From Pyropia yezoensis (Eukaryota; Rhodophyta; Bangiophyceae; Bangiales; Bangiaceae), in contig CM020619.1 of NCBI GenBank assembly GCA_009829735.1, forward strand, positions 30,959,751 to 31,023,750: a stretch of 64,000 nucleotides of DNA, given 5' to 3'. This document shows, in pieces, positions 52,968 to 63,687 of this stretch. The notes below the pieces were generated by a model. The model searched no databases and was not told the origin of the DNA. It worked only from the letters and a program-made list of their open reading frames with translations. A program made the translations under genes and the position numbers. Within the stretch, counting starts at the first letter, position 1. Each line of letters begins with the position of its first letter.

Positions 52968-53095
52968 AGTCAGCGGTCGAACGACTTGTTCTTTCCTTGG
53001 TGAGAAGAGTGGTGGGTATTCTTCTCGTTTTGTATTGTGCCATAGTCGGCTTTGTTAGTAGAGAATCTTTGAAGAACCATGGTATGTGTTTGTAC

Positions 53096-54237
53096 TCATG
53101 GTTGGCTTGCCGCTCTGCTCTGACTTGGAGCAGGGACTTCATCCCCCGACGTACGAGTGCTACGTCGGCGTATAGATATGCCCACAGTCTGGCAGTATCT
53201 ACGGACCTTCTCTACTGGTAGGTCCTCTACAAACTCCCATGTGTCGGAAGTTGGTCCATACCCGAACCACCTGACTCGGAGCATGAGTCGCCCCGACTCA
53301 TCATATCCGTGCCCGACAAACTTGTCGAACACCGCCTCCAATGGCTTATTGGAAGAGGTCGGCAAGGATGGGACTTTCCATGCTTGCAAAGCCCTTTCCC
53401 AAGCGGGATCTCCCTCTGGGGGTTCGGGTGCGCGAGTCGCGTGATTCCCATTTATTGTCCGGATACCATCATCACTCTCGATGGTTAACCGACGTCCATC
53501 CGTTTTAAGGATGTGATATGGTCCCAGAGTCTTGAAGACCAATTTCCCTCCCTTATTGTCGTGGGAGTTAACATAAATCCAATCTCCAACTCGGAGCGGA
53601 TCGCGACGATGTCTGACTCGGACATCGAAGTACCTCTTGTAACGGGCTTGGGCCTTCTCCATAGTAGCCCGGACAAGGGGTATCATCTCCTCCAGTCTCT
53701 GGAGTAGGGAGGCTTTCGCCTGACTCGGTGTTTGAGTCGAAGTCTCACCCTCAGTCTGGGTGAGACGCTCCACAGCTACTGACGGAAGTCGTCGGGGGCA
53801 GACGAAGGCAAACGGTGCCTCTCCCGTACTACTGTGTACCTGGGAGTTGTATGCTGTCACGAGTAGTGACGCATAACGAGCCCATGTGACTACATGGTCA
53901 TGGACATAGTGACGCAACTGGCGCACTAGAGTCCTGTTGAATCGTTCCACCTGCCCATTAGTCTGGGATGGTAAGGGGTGGCGAAGTTCGTCTGCACCCC
54001 CAACATCTTCATGACTCCCTGATACAGGACGGACGCAAACTGTGGTCCGTTATCCGAAAGGATAGAGTCGGGGATGCCATAACTGGCAACCCAGACGTCG
54101 AGTAACTCACTCAGAACGTCCACGGCTGTGATATCCTTGAGTGGGGATACCCGTGTGAGCTTAGTGAAGCGATCACACATCACCAGAAGGTACTCATATC
54201 CTTCAGGTGTTCGTGGTAGTGGACCGAGTAAGTCCAC
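53096..54237 (-). pseudogene. Element 2 pol 3' part, left duplicate (frameshifted)
   Basis: This repeats the integrase C-terminus and chromodomain of pol (53950-53096) and part of the integrase core (54237-53926). The two frames are separated by a missing G in the run near 53963, which breaks the conserved HPQTNGQVERF region that the other copy keeps. Here pol ends at 53096, 21 residues past the chromodomain segment, leaving 128 bp to the converging antisense ORF stop. That neat ending may be the true one. Confidence 0.8.
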
Positions 54238-54238
54238 T

Positions 54239-54738
54239 NNNNNNNNNNNNNNNNNNNNNNNNNNNNNNNNNNNNNNNNNNNNNNNNNNNNNNNNNNNNNN
54301 NNNNNNNNNNNNNNNNNNNNNNNNNNNNNNNNNNNNNNNNNNNNNNNNNNNNNNNNNNNNNNNNNNNNNNNNNNNNNNNNNNNNNNNNNNNNNNNNNNNN
54401 NNNNNNNNNNNNNNNNNNNNNNNNNNNNNNNNNNNNNNNNNNNNNNNNNNNNNNNNNNNNNNNNNNNNNNNNNNNNNNNNNNNNNNNNNNNNNNNNNNNN
54501 NNNNNNNNNNNNNNNNNNNNNNNNNNNNNNNNNNNNNNNNNNNNNNNNNNNNNNNNNNNNNNNNNNNNNNNNNNNNNNNNNNNNNNNNNNNNNNNNNNNN
54601 NNNNNNNNNNNNNNNNNNNNNNNNNNNNNNNNNNNNNNNNNNNNNNNNNNNNNNNNNNNNNNNNNNNNNNNNNNNNNNNNNNNNNNNNNNNNNNNNNNNN
54701 NNNNNNNNNNNNNNNNNNNNNNNNNNNNNNNNNNNNNN
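54239..54738. other. Assembly gap, exactly 500 N
   Basis: A run of 500 N, a conventional placeholder for a gap of unknown size. Both flanks are the same sequence, so the gap probably does not exist. Confidence 0.99.
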
Positions 54739-57700
54739 CGCCCCTGTGTCGGGCGTCTTCGTTGTCGGTGGGGGCGTGGGTTGTGTTCCCCCCCCTTTGT
54801 CCTCGTTGGCGGGGTTGTGTCTTCCCCGCGCTGCCCCTTGTGTCGGGCTTCTTCGTTGTCGGTGGGGGTGTGGGTCGTGTCCCCCCCCCTTGCTCTACCT
54901 CACCGAGTCGGTCAAGGTTGGTTGTCGTCGGAGGGGGAGCGGGTCGTGTCCCCCCCCGTGCTCAACCTCACCGAGTCGGTCAAGGTGGTCGCGTGATGGC
55001 GGGTGAGCCGAGTCGGCCTTTGTCCCCGTCTCCGACGTCTCTGTCGGACAAGCGACGGACGGGAGAGGAGGCCCTCGGGACTGAGGAGTCTCTCAGCCGG
55101 GGGTCGGCCATGGAGACGACTCGTCCCGGGCGAGGGTCGGAGGCGGCCGCCTCAGCCGTCCCCGCCCCATCACCTCCTACTGCCCCCTCGGCCGTGGTCC
55201 CACCGGGGGATGGGTCTTCCAACCCGGTGGCGGAAGGGGATGTGACTCCCATCCCCCGCCTTCCTGAGTCACGGCTGCTACTCCCGCCGCGGCCCCGTCC
55301 TCCTATGGGGCCCCGAGCCTGGGCGCCTCCCAAGTCAGTCGGGGAGCTTCCCGACTGCAAGCTCAAGGATGTCTACTTGATCATCCCCGAGCCACGGCGG
55401 ACCGACGTATGGTACCGCCGGACTCGTCGGTACCCCAACCAGGTGACTCTACCTGATGGGGTGGTCTGCGAACCTACCAGCGCTACTCTGCCTGGCGGAC
55501 GCGCCTGAAGTCCAGGCGTTGTCAACCTCCCTCGCCTTGGGGTCGGGCGACAAGGAGATCGACGACACCCACGCGGTTGTGTCTACCGAGTGGTGTGCCC
55601 TTCCCCGTCCCTACCTGGGCGGAGAGGACGCCCACGCCCAACACGGCGTGGTGCGAGAGGAGTTCCGACTCCGGGGCTCCTCGGGCTTCCTCATCCACGG
55701 GTCGCGGGTGGAGTTCACCCACGTACCTCTCGAGGAGCGTGAGCACCAGTACCCTTTTCTCCCAGGGTGGTGGGAGACAGTGGAGGTACCTTGTGGGTTT
55801 CCGGCTCGGATCCCCCTCCTCGTTGCCTACTTTGGCTCCGTGCTACGCTCCAGCTCGGAGGGTAACCGGGTCTTCGCCTACCTCGCCACGCACTGGGTGG
55901 TCGTGGTGACTCGGGGCTGGTACTCCGATGTAGTCCATCGGGGTTACCTGTGGCACCTCCCACCGGCTCTGGTGGAGGGTATGGAAACCCTTGGCTTCCA
56001 CTGGTTAGCCTTGGGCGCGGGGGACCTGGCTCCGTTCCTCCTTAAGGGTATGGTCACCCTGCACAATCGACTCGATTGGGCGCAGCTGGAACCCTTCCTC
56101 CGCCGCAACAAGCGTCCAGAGCCGGGGTTGGAGAGTGAGCCACCCCGGGAGTTCGTCCATGTCACCCATACTCTGGTGCAGGGACAGCTGTTCTTGCGTG
56201 AGGGGTTGGGGGACTCTTCCCTTCCCTACGCAGAGGGGGTTACTCCTCTACGTCGCCCCCTGGCTCTGGGTGGGCGACATCATCGGCGACGACTCGTCGT
56301 GGTGCTCATCGAGGAGCCCCTCGAAGCCGCGGGCGAGCTGTGCCGACGACTTCCCCGCGGGTCGCGACTCCGACCTCGGGGGGTGTGGAGCCGACTCAGG
56401 CTCCACCCTTCCAGTTCCTCGAGCCCTTCCCCGACGTGGCGTTGGGTTCGCTACGGGTCCGAACTCCGGTACCCATGCCGATTGCGCGTGGCGTTGGCGA
56501 GATGCTTCCCAACTTGGGAGCCATCATGTATGACGCCACGGTGGAGGCCTCACTCGTGGCCTCCCTTGACACGTTGGCTTGGGTCACCCGGCGTGTCAGT
56601 CACTTCCTCGCGTCGGGCGACTCAGCCACGGCGCGACAGTCATTGGCAGCTGAGGTCACTCGCCTCGCGGTTGGACACGAGTTTGTCCAACGGCTGCTGT
56701 CGACTCAGCAGCAGCTTCCGCGTCACGGAGGGAGTACCTCCGGACATCTATCTTACGACGGGGATGGGTCCGCGAGTCGGCGGGCCCCTCCCAGTGCTTC
56801 CACTCCGGGGCCCTCCCGAGTGGGTTACGCCCCTCCGCTACCGGCCTACGACCCTGGGGGTTCGTGGTCGGGCGGTCCCTATAGTGGTGGGGGTGGCCAT
56901 ATGGAACGCTAGAGTCAGCGGTCGAACGACTTGTTCTTTCCTTGGTGAGAAGAGTGGTGGGTATTCTTCTCGTTTTGTATTGTGCCATAGTCGGCTTTGT
57001 TAGTAGAGAATCTTTGAAGAACCATGGTATGTGTTTGTACTCATGGTTGGCTTGCCGCTCTGCTCTGACTTGGAGCAGGGACTTCATCCCCGACGTACGA
57101 GTGCTACGTCGGCGTATAGATATGCCCACAGTCTGGCAGTATCTACGGACCTTCTCTACTGGTAGGTCCTCTACAAACTCCCATGTGTCGGAAGTTGGTC
57201 CATACCCGAACCACCTGACTCGGAGCATGAGTCGCCCCGACTCATCATATCCGTGCCCGACAAACTTGTCGAACACCGCCTCCAATGGCTTATTGGAAGA
57301 GGTCGGCAAGGATGGGACTTTCCATGCTTGCAAAGCCCTTTCCCAAGCGGGATCTCCCTCTGGGGGTTCGGGTGCGCGAGTCGCGTGATTCCCATTTATT
57401 GTCCGGATACCATCATCACTCTCGATGGTTAACCGACGTCCATCCGTTTTAAGGATGTGATATGGTCCCAGAGTCTTGAAGACCAATTTCCCTCCCTTAT
57501 TGTCGTGGGAGTTAACATAAATCCAATCTCCAACTCGGAGCGGATCGCGACGATGTCTGACTCGGACATCGAAGTACCTCTTGTAACGGGCTTGGGCCTT
57601 CTCCATAGTAGCCCGGACAAGGGGTATCATCTCCTCCAGTCTCTGGAGTAGGGAGGCTTTCGCCTGACTCGGTGTTTGAGTCGAAGTCTCACCCTCAGTC

Positions 57701-58183
57701 TGGGTGAGACGCTCCACAGCTACTGACGGAAGTCGTCGGGGGCAGACGAAGGCAAACGGTGCCTCTCCCGTACTACTGTGTACCTGGGAGTTGTATGCTG
57801 TCACGAGTAGTGACGCATAACGAGCCCATGTGACTACATGGTCATGGACATAGTGACGCAACTGGCGCACTAGAGTCCTGTTGAATCGTTCCACCTGCCC
57901 ATTAGTCTGGGGATGGTAAGGGGTGGCGAAGTTCGTCTGCACCCCCAACATCTTCATGACTCCCTGATACAGGACGGACGCAAACTGTGGTCCGTTATCC
58001 GAAAGGATAGAGTCGGGGATGCCATAACTGGCAACCCAGACGTCGAGTAACTCACTCAGAACGTCCACGGCTGTGATATCCTTGAGTGGGGATACCCGTG
58101 TGAGCTTAGTGAAGCGATCACACATCACCAGAAGGTACTCATATCCTTCAGGTGTTCGTGGTAGTGGACCGAGTAAGTCCACT
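54739..58183. repeat. Duplicated segment, right copy (probable contig-overlap artefact)
   Basis: 3445 bp starting at the first base after the gap and matching 50794-54238. The right copy has the correct integrase frame. The left copy has the better antisense-ORF frame. Their complementary errors suit two error-prone versions of one locus. Confidence 0.9.
54996..56912 (+). pseudogene. Antisense ORF of element 2, right duplicate (frameshifted)
   Basis: Same gene as at 51052-52967, starting at the ATG at 54996. An extra A near 55470 and a missing C near 56245 break the frame, but the 3' end is intact and closes with a Gly-rich tail and TAG at 56910-56912. Very likely the same genomic locus as the left copy. 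Confidence 0.7.
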
Positions 58184-61080
58184 GCTATCGCTGCAAACGG
58201 CTCTGTTGCAGGAAAGAGTCTCATGGAAGAAGTCTGCCGGGACTCCATGAGTCTATTCTTTGCGCAAGTCGCGCATGCGGCTACATATCCGTACACATCA
58301 GCCACGAGTGATGGCCAATAGTACTTCTTACGTAGGGTCTGATACATCCTCGTAGACCCTGGGTGTCCACCCAACGGTGAGGAGTGCTCCCGTTGGAGGA
58401 TACTCTTGCGTAACTCCTTGGGGACGACGACTTGCTTGTCCCCCTGGGTATATCCCTTACGGCAGAGTATGCCGTTGTCATTCAGGAAGAACCGAGTCGG
58501 TTGAGCCTGGTCGAGCTCCTTCCTGAGTCGTCGACAAAGTTTGTCGCTCTCCTGTGCCTGGACAAACTCATCCAAAGACACGGGTAATAATTTGGCCATG
58601 CCAGGCATCCTCGGGTCGAGGACAGTTCCGGAGCGAGTGGTCACTGCCACATGAGGGAGTTCCTCAGGGATAGGGGAAGTGTCTTTCCCATCCGTCGGTA
58701 TGCGAGACAACGCGTCCGCAACCGCATGCTTCGGGCCTGGCCGATATTCAACATCATAATCGAACTCAGCGAGGCAGAGTCGCCATCGATTGAGTCGGTT
58801 ATTCGTACAGGCTGTAGTGGTGAGTATCCACTTCAAAGCCTTGTGGTCACATCGAATGAGGAACTTCCTTCCTTCGATGTATGGCCGTAGCATGGAGACT
58901 GCCCATACCACGCCAAGACCCTCTACCTCCGTCACAGAATAGTTCTTCTGGGCGGGTGAGAGTCCCTTACTGAAATAGCCAACGGGTAAATACTCCCCCG
59001 AAGGCTGTTGTTGGAGTAAGCAACAACCGAGTTGGTCGTAACTTGCGTCCACATCAACGATGTAGTGAGCCCCCGGTCTCGGGATCGCTAACACCGGTGG
59101 GTTGCAGAGGAGCTCTCGCAACCTATCAAACGCTTCTTGCTCCGGGGGTTTGGGAGCATCCAAGCGCTTGGGCATCTTGGAACTTACCAAGTGGTTCAAC
59201 GGTGCAGACACTTTGGCATAGTTCGCCACAAAGCGTCTGTATACGTTACACATACCCAGGAAGCTCCTGAGTTGTGTCTGCGTCTGGGGGAACTTCGCCC
59301 GACGGATGGCCATGAGGTTCTTCTCATTGACCAGAATGCGACCTGGCCGGACTATATGGCCGAGGTACTCCACCTCATTACTAAAGAGGTGACACTTCGT
59401 AGGTTTGAGTGTTACTCCTGCTTCACCCAACAGGGTAAACACTCTGTCCAAGTGGGACAAGTGTTCTTCGGCAGTCCCGGAGAACACAATGATATCGTCC
59501 AGATACACCAGGGCGATCTGCCACTTGACTCCGGCAAGTATCAAGTCAATAGCACGCTGGAAAGTCGCAGGTGCATTGCAAAGCCCAAAAGGGAGCCGTG
59601 TACACTGATAAACTCCACAGTGACACGTGAAGGTGGTCAAGTGTCTGTCCTCCTTGCGGATGGGTATCTGCCAGTACCCCGCGTTGCAGTCCAACGTGGA
59701 AAAGTACTGTGCCTCACCGAGTGAGTCAAGGCAATCGTCCATACGGGGTAAGGGGTAACTATCCCTTACCGTCCGCTCGTTTAGCTTACGATAATCGATG
59801 CAGAACCGCATCGTGCCGTCTGACTTGGGCACCAAGACTATGGGACTGGCCCACTCACTTGAGCAAGGCTCAATGACACCCATGTCTTGCATCCGTTGGA
59901 CCTGCTCTCGGGTGAGTTCCCGTGAGTCTGGTCCCATACGGTAGGGACTCAGGCGAACTGGCCTAGCCCCTGGCTTCAACACGATTCTGTGTTCGGTGGC
60001 CTTGATGAGCCCAAGGTCACCATTCCACAACTTGTGATGCTTCTGGATTAACTCATCCAGTCGTCCATGTAAACACTCCGGGATGTTCTCCCGATGTACC
60101 GTCGGCGACTTAGCCGTCGATGAACTCGATTGGTCGGCAGAGCCTGCCATTCCAATATCCTCCCATTGCTGTTGAGTCACAGCAACGACATTCCCCTCAA
60201 AGGTAGAGATCGACGCAATCTTCATGCCTCCGGGGAGTCGTCGAGGTTCCTCCGACGTGTTGAGGACCTCCACCCACCAGGTTTGGTCATCCCCACAAGT
60301 CATGGGGCCCCAAGCAACTTGCACTTGGTGAGTATAATAGACTCGGTCCACGGGGGAAACAAGTCCATTCCCTCGAAACCGTGTGCGTACTCGCACAAAG
60401 GTCCTTGATCGGGGCGGGACTACCGTACCCTTACATACTCGTACATGGGTCGTAGAGCCTCCACCCTTGGGAGAGTTTTCCCTAGGTTGATGAGTTGTAG
60501 GGGAAACAGTCCTCCCTTTACGCAATATGGGGACAGTCTCTCCATTACGCATTCGGATTATCCCTTCCGGTCCACAGACGGCCGGGACATGGAGGTCCAG
60601 ATAGTCAGTTCCCAGGAGTACGGGGACTGACATATTGGAGACTACTCCAAAGTTCACCTGCGTCTGGTAGAACCCAATGCAAACAGTCAATGCAATAGAC
60701 CCAACAATGGGGAGGAGTCCCCCATTGACATCAAACATACGCCACTCGGGTGAGCCGGCGGGGCTCACATCCGTCCCCTCTGGCAATAAGTCTTGCCTAA
60801 TGAGAGAGGCAGCAGAGCCTGTGTCGACTATGACACGAGAGGTAAACTCATATCCATCCTGCAGCCAGAGTCGAGCTGCGACCTGGTAGTTACTCCCTAC
60901 CAGCACTGACACAATCCGACTCGGGTCGTGCTTCTGAGGAGGGGCCTTGTCCCTAGGTCTCACCCCTCGAGGTCGAGTCAGGACCTTCACTCTCCCATGG
61001 GTCGGTGAGCGTGAAGCAACCCGCTTCATTACCGCTGGAGCCTTTGGGTCAGTCTTAGTCCCAGCGGCTAGGCGTTTCCC
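56656..61080 (-). CDS. pol: Element 2 Pol polyprotein (PR-RT-RH-IN-chromodomain)
   Basis: It is expressed by -1 frameshift from gag; the pol frame is open from 61080. Counting from the ATG at 61029, protease has IVDTGSAASLI (68-78) and RT has ALVYLDDIIVFSG (506-518). RNase H starts with DVDASYDQLGCCLL. Integrase has an H-H-C-C finger (HSSPLGGH...CATC) and a DDE core (VDLLGPLP, LSDNGPQF, HPQTNGQVERF). A chromodomain follows (EAVFDKFVGHGYDESG, LRVRWFGYGPTSDTWEF). All hallmark residues are present, so the copy looks functional. The last 150 or so codons after the chromodomain (to 56656) oppose the antisense ORF and exist only because one C is missing near 57088 relative to the other copy. The true end is probably about 57041. 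Confidence 0.9.
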   Translation of the reverse strand, partial: GKRLAAGTKTDPKAPAVMKRVASRSPTHGRVKVLTRPRGVRPRDKAPPQKHDPSRIVSVLVGSNYQVAARLWLQDGYEFTSRVIVDTGSAASLIRQDLLPEGTDVSPAGSPEWRMFDVNGGLLPIVGSIALTVCIGFYQTQVNFGVVSNMSVPVLLGTDYLDLHVPAVCGPEGIIRMRNGETVPILRKGRTVSPTTHQPRENSPKGGGSTTHVRVCKGTVVPPRSRTFVRVRTRFRGNGLVSPVDRVYYTHQVQVAWGPMTCGDDQTWWVEVLNTSEEPRRLPGGMKIASISTFEGNVVAVTQQQWEDIGMAGSADQSSSSTAKSPTVHRENIPECLHGRLDELIQKHHKLWNGDLGLIKATEHRIVLKPGARPVRLSPYRMGPDSRELTREQVQRMQDMGVIEPCSSEWASPIVLVPKSDGTMRFCIDYRKLNERTVRDSYPLPRMDDCLDSLGEAQYFSTLDCNAGYWQIPIRKEDRHLTTFTCHCGVYQCTRLPFGLCNAPATFQRAIDLILAGVKWQIALVYLDDIIVFSGTAEEHLSHLDRVFTLLGEAGVTLKPTKCHLFSNEVEYLGHIVRPGRILVNEKNLMAIRRAKFPQTQTQLRSFLGMCNVYRRFVANYAKVSAPLNHLVSSKMPKRLDAPKPPEQEAFDRLRELLCNPPVLAIPRPGAHYIVDVDASYDQLGCCLLQQQPSGEYLPVGYFSKGLSPAQKNYSVTEVEGLGVVWAVSMLRPYIEGRKFLIRCDHKALKWILTTTACTNNRLNRWRLCLAEFDYDVEYRPGPKHAVADALSRIPTDGKDTSPIPEELPHVAVTTRSGTVLDPRMPGMAKLLPVSLDEFVQAQESDKLCRRLRKELDQAQPTRFFLNDNGILCRKGYTQGDKQVVVPKELRKSILQREHSSPLGGHPGSTRMYQTLRKKYYWPSLVADVYGYVAACATCAKNRLMESRQTSSMRLFPATEPFAAIAVDLLGPLPRTPEGYEYLLVMCDRFTKLTRVSPLKDITAVDVLSELLDVWVASYGIPDSILSDNGPQFASVLYQGVMKMLGVQTNFATPYHPQTNGQVERFNRTLVRQLRHYVHDHVVTWARYASLLVTAYNSQVHSSTGEAPFAFVCPRRLPSVAVERLTQTEGETSTQTPSQAKASLLQRLEEMIPLVRATMEKAQARYKRYFDVRVRHRRDPLRVGDWIYVNSHDNKGGKLVFKTLGPYHILKTDGRRLTIESDDGIRTINGNHATRAPEPPEGDPAWERALQAWKVPSLPTSSNKPLEAVFDKFVGHGYDESGRLMLRVRWFGYGPTSDTWEFVEDLPVEKVRRYCQTVGISIRRRSTRTSGMKSLLQVRAERQANHEYKHIPWFFKDSLLTKPTMAQYKTRRIPTTLLTKERTSRSTADSSVPYGHPHHYRDRPTTNPQGRRPVAEGRNPLGRAPEWKHWEGPADSRTHPRRKIDVRRYSLRDAEAAAESTAAVGQTRVQPRGE
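61032..61080 (-). promoter_or_regulatory. Element 2 -1 ribosomal frameshift signal
   Basis: The slippery heptamer GGGAAAC (61080-61074) is read G GGA AAC in gag. It is followed by the six bases GCCTAG, containing the gag stop, and then a perfect 7-bp stem CCGCTGG (61067-61061) with CCAGCGG (61038-61032). The loop bases GACCC (61050-61046) can pair with GGGTT (61022-61018), making an H-type pseudoknot possible. The -1 frame is pol. Confidence 0.8.
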
Positions 61081-62831
61081 TCATCCGACTCGGATGATGG
61101 AGTATCCTTGCCACTTGAGCTGGGGGAAGAGGTTTCCCCCTTCTCAAGCGTGGACTCATCCTCTGACTTAGGTTGAGTCATGGCCGTCACACGTGTGGTG
61201 TGTGGCCGGGTATCCGAATCAGTCCTCGGAATACCGAGCTTCCCAATACGAGCCAACAGGGCTCTCAAACGAACGTCCAGAGTGGGGCATTGGGCTGCCC
61301 AGTGTCCCGACTTGGAACACTGCCAACACGGCCGATCACTCATCGACGCCGATGGCCCCGCTTTTCCCTGTGACTTATCAGGGATGGCGGCCACCATACC
61401 TTCCGTCTCTCGAGTTGAGGACGAAGGTACTGCAGGGTACGTCCGCGTGTAGGAAGGCATCCTTGCAGTTCTGCGGAAGCGACTTGCTTCCATTCCCTTA
61501 ACTTCTTTCTCTCGTTCCTTCCGCTGCTCAGACACGAGCCAGCGGTACTCATCACCCTTAGTCTGGGCGATGCGTGCCAACTCCGCCAGAGTCATGGTCG
61601 GAGTATTACGCTCTCGCACAGTCGCTCGAGCTGCTCGGTGGACACCCTCCACAAAGCGTCCCTTAATGACTCCTTGGGGATATAGGAATCCACAGAGGAC
61701 GTTCAGCTGACGGAGTCGTTCAGCGAACTCCCATTCCTCTTCACCCTTACTCTGGGTGGCGCGGTTGAACTCTTCAACCTGCACAGCCAAGGAAGCCTCG
61801 TCTGCGTGAAGACGAAGGATCCAATTAACCAACTCCAGGTAGGAGGTCACCTCACCCGGATTCCCACCATGCCGACTTGGCATGACGTTCATCACCTCGG
61901 AGCGGAGTGGCTCCTTGGTGAAGTCCTGAAGCATGAAAAACGCTTCAGCTTCAGAGACATCATTGTCATCGCAGGCTTTTGCGAACTTCCGCAAAAACTG
62001 GAAGACCTTCAGGGGTGGAGTCCCGTCCCATTCTGAACGGACCCCGAAGGATTGCGCAACGTGTTTCTTGCGCCGGCCCAGGGTACGGGCCTGGCTATTT
62101 GAGTAGGTCAACGACTTGTTGACCAACCCATATGTCTCACAGTCGAAGACATCCTTGAACAATGGATTATTCACCACGATCTTTCCTGGGACGACTCTAG
62201 TCCCAAGACGGTCCGTGTGAGTCACACGACCATGTCGAGTAAGATCTTCTTCACCCGACTTGCCACTTGCAGAGGACTCAGACTCCGAGTCCACCTCACG
62301 ACGGAGAGTACGTCGAATCTCCCGTCGCTTCTGACGCCTCGAGGCCTGCTCAGGCGGAGGGGTGCTCCCCTTCAACGCCTTCCCCACCTCCTCTCGCACG
62401 ACTTGTGCGATGGCAGTCATCACCGAGTTATCCACGATACCGGATGATCCAGGTGGAGCTTGACTCGAGCTCCCACCCGGTCCTTCCGGCACCAGTCGTG
62501 GCGCGGACCCACCAACCCGGGGTACAGAACTCCCTGTCCCGTCACCTCTGCCGGTCGGCGGTCCCATGCCGAAGTGAGTGTCGTCACTCCCCGAAGAGGT
62601 TGCCGGAGCCTGACGCTGGCTCGGCGCTCCCACCGGAGAAGGGCGAACTCCGCCCGTCTCTTCCGGTGACGGCCTGGGAAGGAACCTGGCCGATCGCCGT
62701 CGGGGCCCAACCTCTGGACCCACCACATCCGCACTGCCCGGCCTGGGTGGTACTCCGCCCGTCGGGGGAGGACTACGCTCCCCCTCCCCAGGTACACTCG
62801 GCGCAATGGGGGGGTCTCCCTCACCAGCCAT
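61068..62831 (-). CDS. gag: Element 2 Gag
   Basis: 587 residues from the ATG at 62831 to TAG at 61068-61070. The N-terminus is Pro/Gly/Ser-rich and disordered, then a basic stretch (RRQKRREIRRTLRREVDSE). A helical capsid core with FQFLRKFAKACDDNDVSEAEA aligns with element 1 Gag. A CCHC zinc knuckle, CWQCSKSGHWAAQC (CX2CX4HX4C), binds nucleic acid near the C-terminus. The tail is acidic and Ser-rich. Gag packages the RNA into virus-like particles in the cytoplasm. The frame is intact, unlike element 1. Confidence 0.9.
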   Translation of the reverse strand: MAGEGDPPIAPSVPGEGERSPPPTGGVPPRPGSADVVGPEVGPRRRSARFLPRPSPEETGGVRPSPVGAPSQRQAPATSSGSDDTHFGMGPPTGRGDGTGSSVPRVGGSAPRLVPEGPGGSSSQAPPGSSGIVDNSVMTAIAQVVREEVGKALKGSTPPPEQASRRQKRREIRRTLRREVDSESESSASGKSGEEDLTRHGRVTHTDRLGTRVVPGKIVVNNPLFKDVFDCETYGLVNKSLTYSNSQARTLGRRKKHVAQSFGVRSEWDGTPPLKVFQFLRKFAKACDDNDVSEAEAFFMLQDFTKEPLRSEVMNVMPSRHGGNPGEVTSYLELVNWILRLHADEASLAVQVEEFNRATQSKGEEEWEFAERLRQLNVLCGFLYPQGVIKGRFVEGVHRAARATVRERNTPTMTLAELARIAQTKGDEYRWLVSEQRKEREKEVKGMEASRFRRTARMPSYTRTYPAVPSSSTRETEGMVAAIPDKSQGKAGPSASMSDRPCWQCSKSGHWAAQCPTLDVRLRALLARIGKLGIPRTDSDTRPHTTRVTAMTQPKSEDESTLEKGETSSPSSSGKDTPSSESDEGNA

Positions 62832-63129
62832 CTCCACAAGAGTCACGTGGAGTCAACCAAAACGACCAAACGGTGTCCAGAGTCGGGGATCGTCAGCTAG
62901 GGAGTTCCTAGAGCACGTTCCACCCCTCCACCTACCACAAGGAAGGCGGTGAGGTTTCCCGAAACTCCGGGTCTCCCACCAAGACTCACGGTGGCCAACC
63001 TCGTCGCCCAGCGAACGCTCGGAACGTAGGCGAGTCGATCGTGTCACCGGAAGTCTCGGTGCCGAAGGGGGAGAGGGGCCAACTTGGTCCCGTCTCCGGT
63101 CAAGGGAGGTACCAAAGTCGATATCCTCT
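62832..63129 (-). other. Element 2 leader (5' UTR)
   Basis: 298 bp between PBS and gag ATG. No other gene; probably carries packaging and dimerisation signals. Confidence 0.5.
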
Positions 63130-63146
63130 CCCCCGCTGATCCACCA
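63130..63146 (-). other. Element 2 primer-binding site
   Basis: TGGTGGATCAGCGGGGG on the minus strand begins two bases after the 5' LTR. The predicted primer is a tRNA with 3' end CCCCCGCTGATCCACCA. The tRNA species was not identified. Confidence 0.8.
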
Positions 63147-63148
63147 AC

Positions 63149-63687
63149 TGTAGCAGTACTCCCAAGCACCAACCCCGAGTCAGGGAAGGAAGAGGAGTAT
63201 TGCCGATATCCCAACTTGGGACACCGGAAGCAAGCACCTCCACACAGCCGAACACGGAACTTGCGTGTGGTGAGCGGGTCCACTCACCAAGGCACGAACA
63301 AGATGTGTCGGAGCCAGACGGTGTTTTCTTGCTTGGCCAGCCAAGGTGGGCCCTCCCCGCCTTGCTGTCCCTCCTTATCAACCCTCCTCACACGCTCACG
63401 CAACCCCTCAAAACACTCAGAAAATGAACCCTCAAACAAACCAATCATATCACTCCACATGCAAAGAACTCAAAGCGTAGAAATCCGTCTGGCTCCCGTG
63501 CAAAAATCCCAAGAAACAAATACCAGCAGCATTACCCTGCTCTAGTATGTCGGAAGTCCTAGTCGAATTTCCGTCCAGAAGTCAGAAGTTTCACCATCGT
63601 GGGTCGGGTGTATTTCGACTTCCGGTCAGGTCCACTTGACCCGAATCTTCAAAGTATTGGTACCGAATTCCGGCCCAATCTCCCACA
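63149..63687 (-). repeat. Element 2 5' LTR
   Basis: 539 bp, identical by eye to the 3' LTR. It provides promoter and start of the minus-strand transcript. Confidence 0.95.

Larger units (their letters stand above)
50794..54238. repeat. Duplicated segment, left copy (probable contig-overlap artefact)
   Basis: 3445 bp, matching 54739-58183 at a constant offset of 3945 (3944-3945 locally). It abuts the 500-N gap. Differences seen are mostly single-base length changes in homopolymers, for example AC versus AAC near 51527/55470, CCC versus CC near 52301/56245, CCCCC versus CCCC near 53143/57088 and GGG versus GGGG near 53963/57908. Confidence 0.9.
49511..63687 (-). mobile_element. Ty3/Gypsy chromovirus-type LTR retrotransposon, element 2 (complete, young)
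   Basis: This is a minus-strand element nested in element 1. In coding order it has a 5' LTR (63687-63149), PBS, 317-bp leader, gag, a -1 frameshift signal, pol (protease, RT, RNase H, integrase, chromodomain), an opposite-strand ORF, a polypurine tract and a 3' LTR (50049-49511). The LTRs are both 539 bp and identical by eye, and the CTCTT target duplication is intact, so insertion is recent. The internal length is inflated by a 3445-bp duplicate plus 500 N. Collapsing these leaves about 10.2 kb. The C-terminal chromodomain places it among chromoviruses, which use it to target chromatin. Confidence 0.95.
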
